A stretch of 64,000 nt of DNA from Blasia pusilla. Lineage: Eukaryota; Marchantiophyta; Marchantiopsida; Blasiales. Below, one piece after another: positions 34,803 through 47,130 of this stretch. The position numbers and the translations under genes were made by a program. The stretch spans positions 13,516,001 through 13,580,000 of the forward strand of contig CM114274.1 of the NCBI GenBank assembly GCA_050084515.1. Reading direction: 5' to 3'. Numbering within the stretch: position 1 is the stretch's first letter; each line of letters begins with the position of its first letter. The notes beneath the pieces are model-generated. The model made no database searches. It was not told where the DNA came from and saw only the letters and a program-made list of their open reading frames with translations.

Positions 34803-34960
34803 TCAAACTAAAAAAAAAAAAAAAAAAATTTGGTATTTTATTTTTTGGTTTGGGGACTTGATAGCGACACGAGACAAGAGCAAGAAAAGGGACTCGAATG
34901 GGTAGCCTGAACATGCACGCCATCATTCTATTGAACGGTCTACAATGACTGCTCTATGTG
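34803..34960 (-). mobile_element. Possible tRNA-derived SINE with poly(T) tail
   Basis: On the minus strand a B-box-like CCATTCGAGTCCC (about 34905-34890) follows an A-box-like segment near 34955-34930 and is followed after about 60 bases by an uninterrupted T run of about 20 (34828-34809). Several plant SINE families end in T runs. The A box is weak, so the call is tentative. Confidence 0.35.
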
Positions 34961-35894
34961 GTGTGGCAACCTCTGAGGCAAGAAAATCTCCTCGAACACC
35001 ATGCCCCTCATTGGATACGGACCGCCCGTCGGCATCGGCGCGTGTATCTCCCTCTCGAGCACTCCATCGCGAACCATTAGTGTGAGGCACCCATCTCAAC
35101 ACTAGAACATGGTATTACCAGGCAACAACCATGTCAGAAACTCCCCATGGCTAGAAAATCTCACCACCAATCACAATCCTTGCTCGGAACCACCAACGCG
35201 TGAAATATCTCCAACGATGCCGACGACAGCGGCAAACGTGGCCATGAACAATGCCGGCGGTTGCGGCTGCAAATTTGGACCCAAATAGTGCCTGCGGCAG
35301 CAATGGTGATGCCTTGGACTGGTTTAGGGTTTGACGATTTGTACCCAAAAATTGTATAACTATGGCAATTTGCAAAATTGACCATAACTTTATGCTTGTA
35401 GCTCCGAATTGGGCACCATTTGTTCCACAACGTGCATAAATTCTCAAATTTTCTCCATTGGACCTTCCAATAAAAGTCACGAGGATTGTTGTAAAGCCCT
35501 TCAATCTGCTCTCCTACAAAAATTTTGGCAGGGCTTCGGCGCTGATTTCTCTCAAAGAAAACTCAATCCTATAAACAACCAGAGAGCTACATAGTGCTCC
35601 AGAGAACACCAACATGGAGGAATCCATCCCCATACTCAATTTCTAACGGAAATTGGGTAGCGCTTCCGAGCGCCATTCTTTTACACGAAAAACTGGCAAA
35701 ATGTAACATACAAACAAGTAGCTCTTGCTCAAGTGAGCATTCCCATGAGACGCTGAACGTGGAACACGGTCCCTAATGTGAACCAACAGGGAGCAACTAG
35801 CGAGCTCCTCCATTGAAGCTCTCTCACTCCTTTATTCTCTCTTTGTAAATTAAGTGGATCCCACTCACAACAAGGTCTCACAAATGTGCACAAT

Positions 35895-35992
<98 letters not shown>

Positions 35993-36789
35993 CCATAGCC
36001 TCAACAGGTCATCCTCGGATGATCTCCTAAAACTGTACTAGAAGGCGCTCTATTACATCTTGTTGATCTATCCTCACATACGAGACAAAATTCAAAGACG
36101 TTAATTGGAGGACACAAAATTGATCCCATTACACCTAAGTGATAAATCCATGTTTGAACCTAATAGGCACAAGTGTCCCAAATGGCATAAATGTTCACTA
36201 ATCAATTCGTTTAGATCTTGCACGTCCGGGTAGAAATCCTCTCTGATCTGAAGGCGAACAAAAGGTGAAAAATACATGCTTCAGCACGTACGAATTTGAA
36301 ATTGCGACAAGTAATTTTCAGATTGAACGCAAAGCTTACCTAGGAGTCAGAAAATTTATTCATGGCCGGAAATTGAACCGTTCAACAAAAGACGTCCATG
36401 CTGACGCGCTCCACATGCCACTGTCCGCTTACATCCCATCATCCGATGATCCGAATCGCACCTCATCAAACTCGTCCTTGGAAAAAGCATCATGCTAAAC
36501 GCTCTTCGGCCGGACTTAACTTGCTTTCAAAATCGTGGCGTCTAAACGCGATCTAAATCCGGCACTGTCGCCTGGACCCTGGTGACTGGTCGCAAGCTCA
36601 TCCAGACGCCATTTGCACTTCCTACCACGCCACGGGAGACCGGGGCAATGTATGGGCTTCGCACCACAGCCCCTCCCCCTGACCGACCCTTCACGGACGG
36701 GCGGAAGAATAGGAGCGGACGTTAGCATACTCCACGGTTCCGACTAACCTAATTCCTTGAGGGCATTAGAGCCGGGTCCTATGGACAGC
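34961..36789. other. Spacer with a (TC)n microsatellite at 35898-35990
   Basis: The stretch contains a perfect or nearly perfect CT/TC dinucleotide repeat of about 93 bp (35898-35990). The remaining sequence has short frames on both strands but no recognised gene. 35000-35800 could be LTR-type repeat sequence, but no partner copy was found in the window. Confidence 0.5.
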
Positions 36790-37255
36790 CGTAGAAAACA
36801 AAGATGCACTTCGATAAAAATGAGTGATGGAAAACCCATCGGAAGTACAAAAGAGGGGGACTCAAAGAGTCAAAACCTGAAGGCCACAACACGACCAGAA
36901 AAGGAAGAAGGGGGTATTCCCCCTAAACATTTAAATTCACCAACAGCAGAGACAATATCAGCAACAACAAGAGAGCTATGACTACTACTAAGTGGGCCTC
37001 TAGCGCCGGTGTCTCCCATGACTGAGCCCGCCGCAAAATCCCATTAGCCTGGGGCACGGCGCAACGCTATGGAGACCGCGCTGTCACAATACAGAATCGC
37101 TTGAGCTAGCTAAGGACAACCCATTTTCGAGTGGAGATGATGGGGCGATCCGTGCATGAAGGAACAGTCGAACCTCTCCCCATAGCCCCATACATCTCTA
37201 TGGCGGGGGATGAAGATGTGTCCCTCGTGTAGTCGATTTGTAGATATGTGTCTTC
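36790..37255 (+). repeat. Copy 1 of a ~420-460 bp direct repeat
   Basis: Shares long phrases in the same order with 37980-38397: CCCATCGGAAGTACAAAAGA, GACTCAAAGAGTCAAAA, GAGAGCTATGACTACTACTA, CATACATCTCTATGG and GATGAAGATGTGTCCCTCGT. Copy 1 has several insertions relative to copy 2. The spacing of about 1.2 kb would allow a small non-autonomous LTR-type element, but TG...CA ends are not clear. Confidence 0.7.
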
Positions 37256-37609
37256 TTCTTCGCCGCCGCCGCTCTTGTAGCATTCGCCCTTGGGCCACCA
37301 CTTGGGCTCGCATCGCCTCCAGCGAGGATGAGACTTCTCCTTCCACGATGGTGACTACCACGTCCGCCACAACCACCTCGGCCCTCCGTGTCATGTAGAC
37401 ATCGGCACGAATGAGGGAATCCCGCATGGAGTAGTGCCTCTCTCTCTGCACATGGAAGCCGTAGAGGTCACGGTGACCTCGATTGTGGGTCCAAATTGTT
37501 TTCCCACGGGACAATCCAAAAAACTACGTCATAATTTTTAATTACGTTAGATATCTACTTGTCAGGGTTACGAGGAAAATTTCTGCACCCAAAACGTTTT
37601 GGGGGTAAG

Positions 37610-37647
37610 AACCTTTATGGTCGATGGTCGAGACCACCATAAAGGTT
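37610..37647. repeat. Short perfect hairpin
   Basis: AACCTTTATGGT (37610-37621) and its exact reverse complement ACCATAAAGGTT (37636-37647) are separated by 14 bases. A second small palindrome, AAAACGTTTT, lies just upstream. No role is evident. Confidence 0.6.
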
Positions 37648-37904
37648 GCTGATTTTTCTGCTCCCGTAACTTTTTGGCTGAGCATCTCACTGCTTCACGC
37701 AAGATCGAAAGTAATTAGTTGGAACCGAACCAATAATTTTGTTCCATTGGATAGTCGTTTTTGCGCGTAAATGGATCACCGCGACTTCCGCGCGCGATCC
37801 ATGAAATCGGACTCTAAAAATCTATTGGAATCACATGTCACGACTTGTCCCATTAGCCCCTTACAAGCAAAGGGTTTCATTATTTACTTGTGAAATATTT
37901 TTTA

Positions 37905-38027
37905 TTATGCCTGTGTTTTCCATCACTCGTTTTTATCGAAGTGCATCTTTCCTTCCTTCTTTTTTTTTTTTTTTTTTTTTCACGAAAACAAAACAAAGAT
38001 GCACCGATAAAAAGTGATGGAAACCCA
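37905..38027. repeat. Inverted repeat around a poly(T) run
   Basis: The segment 37911-37950 (GTGTTTTCCATCACTCG...) is the inverse of the start of the 420-bp repeat at 37990-38027 (AAAGATGCAC...GTGATGGAAA). The two are separated by a T run at about 37961-37980. A fragment of a third repeat copy lies head-to-head with copy 2. Confidence 0.65.
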
Positions 38028-38397
38028 TCGGAAGTACAAAAGAGGGGACTCAAAGAGTCAAAAAAGGCCACCACGACTGGAAAAGGAAGAAGGGGGCATT
38101 CCCCCCATTTAAAAAACTCACCAACAAGCAGAGACAATATCAAGCAACAACAAGAGAGCTATGACTACTACTAAGTGGGCCTCCCAAACTGCAGCCAAAA
38201 TCCCATTAGCCTGGGCACTTAGTGGCAACGCTATGGAGAGGCCTGCCCGCAGAGCTAAGGACAACCCATTTCGAGTGGAGATGATGGGCCCGATCCGTGA
38301 ACCAGTCGAACCTCTCCCCCATAGCCCCATACATCTCTATGGCCAGGGGGATGAAGATGTGTCCCTCGTGTAGTCGACTGTAGATATGTGTCTTGTT
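37980..38397 (+). repeat. Copy 2 of the ~420 bp direct repeat
   Basis: See copy 1 at 36790-37255 for the shared phrases. This copy contains an open frame at 38161-38373 (70 codons) that is disrupted in copy 1, so the frame is probably incidental. Confidence 0.7.
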
Positions 38398-39924
38398 TTC
38401 AGGAAGGAGTGGGGAGTCTCGGGCCCTCGGCGGCGTTTATGAAGGTTCTACGGCCGGGCATTTATGAAGGTTCAATCGGGATCTCTAAACGGCTTATCGT
38501 CTTGCCGGACGGGATCGACGACCACAGCTGCCCCCGAAGCCAGGAAACTGGACTGGCAGGACATTTATGAAGGTTGTAGGGCCGGCAGCCGAACTTACGA
38601 CCTGAGCCGGCCAGGGCCGCCAGGCCGGATTCCCTGTCGGAACGCATTATTGTCATTTGACTAGTTCATCTCTGCACAAACTGTGACCAAATTAGCTTAT
38701 TCTTATATGGATTTTAGCCGAATAAGATAGAATACATATTACCAAAAACAATAGTATAAATAAAATTTAATTATTTTCTCAAAATCTAAATAAGTGACCT
38801 AAGATTATATTCTTTTTAATAATTAGTATGCCGGTGTGCGAAAATCAATCGTGTTTGTTCACCGATGTTTGTTATTTTCTTTTTTTATTCTTTTATATAT
38901 TTTTTATTTTGAAATATTATTACCTTTCTTGGTCCTCTTTCGAAGTTTATTTTATATTAAAGTAGATATATTATTTAGAAAATGAATCTATGATAATTTA
39001 CAAGAAGTTCAAAAATTTTCATTTAATTTTTTCAAATAATTTCATTTTTCGATTTTGAAATGATACTTGGCTCCCCTAAAGTAATATCATCTTCCGTTAA
39101 AATTTAAAAATCACATGTTCTTCTCCTTCCCACCATACATTAATTAAATCATTAGTCAAATTTTATTCAGGAATTCATTTCTTTTTCCATTCAAATTAAT
39201 TCTCCTTTTCCAAAATATTGAGTGTGGGCTAATCTGACTATTTCTGAAAAATCATATTTTTCATATGAAATTTTAAATAGAATTCTCACGTTTATATCTT
39301 CAAGGTGTAATAATATTCTACTATTCTAAGTAATTCCATTCCTCAAATAAAAATTAAAAAACCCCACTCCCCTAAATAATTCCATCCTTCCATAAAATTT
39401 AATAATATTCTCCCTCAATACCCTTCCATCAACATAATCATCATTAATTAAATCAATGAAATCATAACCCTCTTCCATTCAAATTCATTTCTCCTTCCCA
39501 TTAAATATGAATGTAAAATAGACAAAATTTCATCTTGATATTATTTTATCTTATTATCCCACCATTTTTTTTTTGTTTTATGCATATACAAGAGCATAGT
39601 TATTATTTGCGGCCTATGCAAGTAGGCTTCATTGTAAATCTCTCCATATGCAACATCTACCATTCACGCTCGTTTCTTTCTCTTGTAGGAGAGTGCATTC
39701 ACGTATCGGAAAATCTTATGTGGCTTGCCTACAACCGTTGGATTTGGTTCAATGGAGAAAACTATCTCCCGTGAGAGTGCTTCCTTTAAGTGTGGATCAC
39801 TAATTTGACACCATCATTTTCTTTCAAATCTGTTTATGACACTCAACCTGGAGTTTATGGTAAATGGTAAATAGATCAAGCCCGTGGGACCCAAAGGGTC
39901 AAAAGGCTGAAAAATACATTACAA
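38398..39924. other. AT-rich spacer with a second LINE 3' tail at about 38870-38985
   Basis: 38430-38580 contains TTTATGAAGGTT three times. 38928-38980 reads ATTACCTTTCTTGGTCCTCT then TATATTAAAGTAGATATATT, a diverged match to the tail of the LINE relic at 21800-21852. The rest, 38990-39920, is very AT-rich with no gene. Confidence 0.5.
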
Positions 39925-41160
39925 GTCATTCATTCACTGACCCTGAAAAAGATCCTTAAGACCTTCTCATAGCTACAGCCTAGAGCACTTGAGCGATGAA
40001 TAATGACGTCCCTAATATAACAACCTAAATCATAAGGCACTAGCTGTAGTAAAGAATAGAAATTCTCCACATCTATTTTATGAGCTAGTCTAATCTCTTC
40101 ATACCTTGGACATGTAACAAACACATGCTCTTCATCCTCAATATTTTCTCCGTCACATAACCTACAAATTCGTTCACTTCTATTAATTTTTAACCATCGT
40201 CCTTCCTCAATTCCTAGCCTATGAGACCCAGTTCTATGACGTGCGATAATATGACGTAAGAACGTGGAGATCCCCGCAAGTAGGTATCCTTGTTCACAAT
40301 ATACAAGCATAGGATTAACATGAAGTTGATAAAACTTCATTTTGGTGCCCTGATGCTCCAAATGATGTTGAGATTGCTTTCAGAGATGCTCACGGAGGGC
40401 CATCGGTTTCAAGTCCCAATCGCGTTCCGCCACATTCCACTTTGAAGACCAAGTCACCACATCCGCCATCCATCCTATGGAACGTGTGGCTCGTAAAGCT
40501 TGATGAGGGAGGCGAGAAACATCAAGAGATCTCACCCTTGCGATGTAAGTGATGGTCAAGTAAAGAGCTTCACTTCTAGAGGAAGACAACTTTTTTCAAG
40601 AAGAATAACATACGGAGTTTGGTTTCTTATACCCAATTCTTCTTGTAGAAAGATCTTTTGCACTCTTTCCACGCGCTCCCAACCTGTCTTCTTACAACTA
40701 GGGCCCCAAACTTGGGTCCCATATAAGATCACCGGCAACACTAAGCTCCTAAATAAGAATTTTCTAAGACTCCAAGACACAAGATGAGCTCTTCTACACC
40801 GGTTTAAAAATGAATATAGAGCTTTGTAACCAGCTTCTACTCTCTTTTGCACGCAAAGTGCCCAACTATAGTCATGAGAGAAATCGATGCCTAGATACTT
40901 GTAACTCTTCACTTATTCTAATTGTAGACCTTTGTAAAAGAACGAGAACTTGGATCTAGTACATATTAACCTCCATCTGATTCTGGGTACAAAACCTTGC
41001 CAAAGTGTCGAGGTGCTTTTGTAAACTAATGCCATCACGTGCTAGTAATATGATATCATCTGCATACAATAGAGCTTTGATGACAAAGTCCCCAAGCTTG
41101 ACACCTTCACTATCACATTCCTCCAACCACTTTTCAATATCATCTCTGTTTAGCATGCAT
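39925..41160 (-). mobile_element. 5'-truncated LINE reverse transcriptase relic
   Basis: On the minus strand, 41156-40956 encodes KALLYADDIILLARDGISLQ with the RT active-site YADD box. 40912-40556 encodes YKYLGIDFSHD and PVILYGTQVWGP, typical of the post-RT region of plant LINEs. 40361-39930 ends with CRLCDGENIEDEEHVFVTCP, the Cys/His cluster (zf-RVT type) that closes plant L1-like ORF2. The three parts are in different frames or separated by stops. The fingers domain and endonuclease are missing, so the copy is 5'-truncated. Confidence 0.8.
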
Positions 41161-42449
41161 GTATTTAATTCTGTTGCGTGGGAGCATTCGCCTTTGCACT
41201 TCTATCAGTGTTTAGCACGCTCGTATTCAACACCATTTCGTGGGAGTATATCGTCGTTGCACGATTGGCTGTTAAATTTTGTGTGAACGCTTTGAGTTCG
41301 AGGGTCATGCGTGAGAACTTCTATTGCTATATATCCATATAATAATTTGCGACCACATATGCAAAATACGACAAGATAGCGGGGCAGTCAGAGAAAATAG
41401 GCAACATTCTTAAATTTTTTGCCTTGGCCTTAGTTAGAAATCGAACAAAGGAAACGAATCAAGATTTGAGTCGAATATATTTTGATCAATTAATATTAAA
41501 TTTAATATCATAATGGGTGATTATAAATATTTTAAAAATGTGATCATTATGATAAATAACCAAAATTTTAGAAATTTTACCTCAATTCATATTTGATGGA
41601 AAAACGAAATAAAAATTTAATGGAGGAGTAGATTATGTTTAAATTTTATGGAAAGATAAAATTATTTAGTGTTTTGGGATATCATTTAAATTTGAATGGT
41701 GGATTGTGATTACTAAGAACAGTGAAATATTATTACTCTTATAGAATTTTAGAAAATAAAAATCCTATTTAAAATTTAAAATAAATAACATGATAATTAA
41801 AAAAAATAATCGTATTAATTTACATATGATATTTTGGGAAAGGAAAATGACTTGGAATGGAAAAGAAAAATGATTTCGTTAATTATAATTAGCTAAGATT
41901 TTGGTTAGTGAATGTTATTTGGGTGGGAAGAGTGGAAGGGGAAGAATAGTTATTGTTTGAGCTTTTACGGAGGATTGAAATTATTTAGGGGTGATTGGTG
42001 TTATTTAAAGGTGATATTTTCTTACTCTTTTAAGTTTTTAAAAGTGGAAATTATACTTAAAATTTGAAATTAAATTAAATTAGAAAATTTTAACACAATT
42101 TTAAAAAACTATTATTGACACATGTTTCTTCAGGTCCTATTGACATGTGGTAAATGGACAAGAAAAAAATATTGCACATGTTATGGGCAAGAAGAAATTT
42201 TTTTGAATTTGTGTGCATCATCATTAATCCTCTCACTAACAAAAACTCCTCAAACTTTTTCTTTTTCCATCGCACGGGTACCTTACTAGTGTTCTTCATT
42301 GGTAGTCCCTAAACGCCATGACTTTGCACACTTTAAATCCTTGATTTTGCTTTTTTAGCTTCTATCTCTCAAAATTTTTACTTAGTCATTCTCTTGGTGT
42401 GCGCTTGCTCCTATACCTTGTCTCTAAAAGAGGGTGGGGTTGAGCATGA
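41161..42449. other. AT-rich spacer
   Basis: Strongly AT-rich DNA with no recognisable gene or RNA. A GCACGGGTACC...ACTAGTG segment near 42272-42292 partly mirrors the repeat-end-like motif at 264-290. Confidence 0.4.
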
Positions 42450-42980
42450 GATCGCAATCAAGAATCAACTCATTCCGGCGAAACAAAGTAGAAGAAGGTT
42501 CCCTTGATCTACAATCCAAACGCAACACATCGTGGGCGCATATCGAGCCAGTTTAATTACATCGTGCCATGTGCCCTCCAAATTCCTTCAAGCCAACTCT
42601 CTTCAACATCAACTCCTTCTAAGGCCAACGGCTTCCAACTCGCTATTTGCTCCACAGAGTCATCCAAATTTCTTGAAGTAAAACTCATTCCGCCACCTTA
42701 TTCCTTCTTTCTCTCCTTTATTTTTTTGCACTGCAACCTAAAAATCTCAAACGGAAGCACACAACCCTGTGCTTCGTCCGTCTACATGAATAGGTCAATA
42801 TCGTGTTTCTTCCCTAGAGTAATCCTCAACTTCCCTATAGAAAAAAAATACTATCATGATTGCATCCAACTGTCCTCTATGGTGTTTCTCTCCAAGTAAA
42901 GGGAACCTTGCACTATGCCTTGACTTTTCTATTCGTTTCGTTCGTATGCTCCACACCTACATCCGTCTTCACTAAAGACC

Positions 42981-43021
<41 letters not shown>

Positions 43022-45300
43022 TGTACTCTTCTCTACTCTCTGGCATTTTTAGTTCCTATGGAAGATGTCAACAGTTCAAGAAGGGGATTTTCTTACAGTT
43101 AGTATACGTAAACATCTCGGCATGTTATTGGTGTGGAGACCCTCCATCGCTCACATCTCGCGTCTTTGCACACGCATCCGAGAACAAAAGCAGTAGATCT
43201 GCATGATTAAATTATTGTACAGTTTGTTTCCTAGTATTCCTTCCACTAATTTTGGCCAATTCTGTTTTCTTTCATCATTCTTGGTTTCTTCTCATGTGTA
43301 CAAGTCAAACCAAGAAGACGATCTAGGAGGGGAGACTACAATACAACTTCAATTAGACGCACTACCACGCAACACCTACATAGTCTTCCACTCGATGTCC
43401 ATGAAGAGGTTATGTTGAGAATTTATGAACTTGAATGTGAGCTTGGTAAACTCCAAAAATAGCTTGGATTGCGAGATTCATGATCAGAAAGAGAGGGTTC
43501 AATACTTCTTTGAAAAACTAAAGGATGCAAATAAATATTCCAAGGAATTCCTCAAGGATATTGAGCCAAGCATTCTTGGAAATCCTAAATTTCTCTTGCA
43601 GGTCAATATCATTCAATCTCTCCTCCTCCCTTGAGAAAATTTATCATGCTCGCTACTACTACAATTTTGACTTTCATACTCAGACCATTACTTTTTATCA
43701 GAGCTACTTACCGGCTTATTCACATTTTGGCTATCTTCCACGCAAGACGATTATCGTATTATGTGCAAAACTTTCATCAATTTTTCTACTGCTATGATGA
43801 TCTTTAAATGTGCTACGATTTCTTTCTACTTCCTCTTCTTCTTTTGCAATTTATTTCTTTCATAATTTCATATGCTATACTTTGATATTTACTCCTCATC
43901 ATCACTGATATGCTCTACTACCTATCTATGCTTGAAAATTTTTTAATCTCTTCATTACTTAAAGTCTTTCTTTTGTGTGCTTTTATGTCATTGTATTATT
44001 ATATTCATCAACATCGGTCTACTCACTCTTCTTTCATCACTTTATTGATTCACTTACTGAAAAAATTCACGTGTCTCTTCACACTCTTCAATGTATTATC
44101 TGAAATCATGCTAAGCAACCTAATCACTAATCTTTATAACGTCTACTCCTTTGCTTGTTGGCCAATGTTTGTGTTTGTTCATACACATTCTTCATATATT
44201 ATTTCTTTGCTTTCTTCTCTTTCTTGCTGTATGTCACAATATGCGCTATCATCTCTAAGACTTCTTTTCACCAATATTCTCTTTATTTTTCTCTCCTTCT
44301 ATAATCATTCATATGCCTACTCTTCATCTCACAAAGTTACAGCTACTATTTACTATCTTTGTGAATGTCCTCCAATTCAACCATAAACCATACTATCACT
44401 CATATTTCTTATGACCACATTCTTTGTCTACAATCAATACTGACTATCATTCTTTTGCACTCAATAAATCTATTACAACAACAAAACACAAAAAAATATT
44501 TCTCACTACATCCTAAACACAAAATATATCGAGTCTTCATTTTTCACACTCCAAGCCACTCTTAACTACTTCGTATATAGGTTGCACAAAATTTACTCCC
44601 ATTGACAACATGCCATCCACCTCTACTTCACATGTATGCATTCATCACAATACTCTTTGCTTATTTACACCTTGTACACAAATTGAATATTCTCTTTGCA
44701 ACATGAATCGCATGAGACTTGCGCAAAACTTCATATCATTACAAAATCATCCCACTAGACCTACGCAACATATCATATCATTATAAAATCATCCCACCAG
44801 ATGTGCGTATCACTTCATGTCATTACACACTCATCGCACCAGACTTGTGCAACACTTCATATCATTACATATTGATCGTACCGACCCTCGATAGAATTCA
44901 TATCATTACGCACTCATCGTCATTCAAGTATTCTTTCCATCCAAATTCATTTTACACCCATCTCTTTCTTCTCTTCTTTTGTGCTAGGGTACTTTCAACT
45001 CCTTTCTTCATGCCCTTACCAATCCTCTTCTTTTCATTCACGTTTTCAAATTCTATGTGGCTCATTCCTCCCAACACCATCTGCCACCGAGGTTTTTTTT
45101 TCAATATCCTTCATTTTCTTTGCCTCTAACCATTAACATATTTTTTCTATTCCTCGGATTCTCCACCTTCTTTCCTTGCATATGCCTCACTCCTTCTATT
45201 TCTTCTTTTCCTTTGCATCTAAATATTTATTCTTTTCCTTCGCATCTAAATATTATGACTTCTACAATAATTAAACTTCTTCCACGATCCTCCTTCAATA
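42450..45300 (+). other. G-poor, pyrimidine-rich region with many short spurious frames
   Basis: The + strand is rich in T, C and A and poor in G, most clearly from about 43640 to 45290. Many + strand frames without domains result from this bias. It contains a (CT)n microsatellite at 42984-43018. 43425-43634 encodes a charged coiled-coil-like piece (SLDCEIHDQKERVQYFFEKL) that could be a gene relic. I see no intact gene. Confidence 0.5.
44725..44920 (+). repeat. Tandem repeat, period about 48-50 bp, four copies or more
   Basis: CTTCATATCATTACAAAATC-type units recur at about 49-bp spacing: CATATCATTACAAAATCATC, CATATCATTATAAAATCATC, CATGTCATTACACACTCATC, CATATCATTACATATTGATC and CATATCATTACGCACTCATC, each followed by CCACCAGA-like sequence and a GCGCAACA-like end. 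In one frame the unit reads as about 16 residues (SYHYKIIPLDLRN...), but no protein role is implied. Confidence 0.8.
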
Positions 45301-45436
45301 GCTGGCTAGCTAGCGGTGGAGGTAACATGTAACAGAAATCCCAAGTGTCAGGAATCGGGACCGAAGTACATAGCTTAGTCAACATTAATGTAAGCGCCCA
45401 GTACAGTAATTATCTCCCCATCCTCTTGCAGTTTAA

Positions 45437-47130
45437 ATGTACACACACACACACAAATGGGCATCCTCCAATGATTTAAGGCTGGCTTTCGTCAAGTTGT
45501 TGCCGCGAAACGGTAAAGGACTCGTTCCCAACATGTTCGCACGGGCCACTCATGTGTGCTACAATATCACGAGTAGTCGGGCGCAGAGTGAAGCGATGCT
45601 TCGCTCAAAGGAATGGCACCACATTTCTGCGGGTCCGGTTCTGGGGATTGCGCGGGGAAGCAGTTTTCGTCAAGGGAGAGCTCTGCCAGTGTACTCGAGA
45701 CCCGGGCCCTGTGATGCCGTGATATGGAGTCTCGAAGAGCACCATGGACTTCGATTTCGGGCCGTCATTCCGACCTCGCAAAGGATCCCAATACGTGGAT
45801 ACCACAGGAGGACGATCGTGGTACATGCCGGTCCGAATGGGTAAGTGCTCGCGAACGCTGCTTTCATGCAACACGTAAGAATCGATGTTCTTCTTGGCAT
45901 TCGAAATAGGTGCGGATTCCGCAGACGAGTTTGCGAGATACTTTTGGAGTAGTGATCGATAGGCTCTACCAGCCGGTTGGTTCACAGTTGGTCGAAGAGT
46001 GTTGAGCGGATCGCTGAGCTGTCAGTGGCAGAGAGCGAAGGGCTGTGGGAGAGCATAGTAGTCGTATGATGTTCATTCGTTCGCGCGCAATGCGAGTGCT
46101 CGACTTCGTATTTTCTCAGTGTCTTTCGTTTTCTTGTATGTTCCAGAGAGGGCAAGTGGATCTTTCCGACGGGCACGCCGGAGAAACACGATTTCACAAT
46201 AGTCTTCTTTCATGGACTCGAGAATCCCAAGGATCTTAAAAATTCCAGCGACTATTCAAGGCGCAATGAAAATTTCTGGCCAGCGAAATGGCTCACGGAG
46301 GACTTTCCCACCGCTCATATTCTTACAGTTTCTTATGCTCCTTACGATTTAAAAGGACATAAGACAAACGGAACATCATTGTGGAATGATTTCGCGGGAA
46401 GATTGGCGGACGGCGTGGTCAGGGACTCACCCAACAACGCGTTGGATTCTAAGGTTATCCTTGTGGGACACAGTGTGGGAGGCTTGATGATAAAAAAGAT
46501 GCTTCTAATGGCCCAGAGGGATCCACACTCTTCAGCGAATCGATTGGCAGGCAAGAATTTGAGGGGCATCTTTTACTACGGAACACCCATGCTTACTGAC
46601 GATATGGAACGTCTGTCAGATCTGGCGAAGAAAATTCGATGCAAATGTGCACATTGCAACGTCGGAAACACCCTGATATCTCTATGCACGAAGGATGCGG
46701 CGGATGACGCGAGATGCGTCATCAACGAATTCAATAACGGCCTTTCAGAGGGTTACAAAAAATTTCATCCGCTGTGTTCGAGGAAACGGAAACTGAGGTG
46801 GCTCCCTGAATCTCTTTGACATCTGAATTCAATCCAGGCAGCACGAGCGTGAGCTCGATCCTTCTTCGTCTCTAGCAAACGATAGTTTCCACGTTCTGTT
46901 ATTTTGTTCTTCGTGATGTCGTGAGTATAGACCTTCGGCTCTTATGTCATCTGAAAAGTCCACGCCGCCTCACTATTCTATGCTGATTGCTTCCCTTGCT
47001 GCAGGGCCAAATCCTAGATAGGAATCAATTTGATGCGGACCACTTCGACATCTGCAAAGCAACGTCGATTCGGGATTGCGGCTACGACCTTTTAAAGAGT
47101 CAAATCGGAACGTGGATAAATGGGAAGTGA
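45437..47130 (+). CDS. SERAC1-like alpha/beta hydrolase, probably frameshifted
   Basis: Exon 1 ends at 45840 before a strong donor (GTAAGTGCTC), exon 2 starts at 46147 after TTCCAG, and the frame joins exactly. Exon 2 encodes TIVFFHGLENPKDL, then WLTEDFPTAHILTVSYAPYD and the nucleophile elbow GHSVGG, as in SERAC1-type serine hydrolases. The start is uncertain: ATG at 45437 lies beside an (AC)n run, and ATGs at 45533 and 45596 are alternatives. The exon 2 frame ends at 46819. However, 47005-47130, after a good acceptor (GCTGCAG), encodes DADHFDICKATS, which resembles the conserved catalytic-His region. Reaching it from a donor at 46798 needs a one-base frame change, most simply in the A6 run at 46757-46762. 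So either the gene is damaged or the sequence has an error. In liverworts related hydrolase domains front some NB-ARC-LRR receptors (from memory); none follows here. Confidence 0.65.

Noticed and set aside
35898-35990. Possible CRISPR or satellite array
   Set aside because: It is a plain TC dinucleotide microsatellite; no CRISPR-type repeat-spacer structure was seen anywhere in the window.
37110-37514. 134-codon minus-strand frame
   Set aside because: It overlaps the duplicated 420-bp repeat, has Arg runs from a GCC-type microsatellite and is not kept in the second copy.
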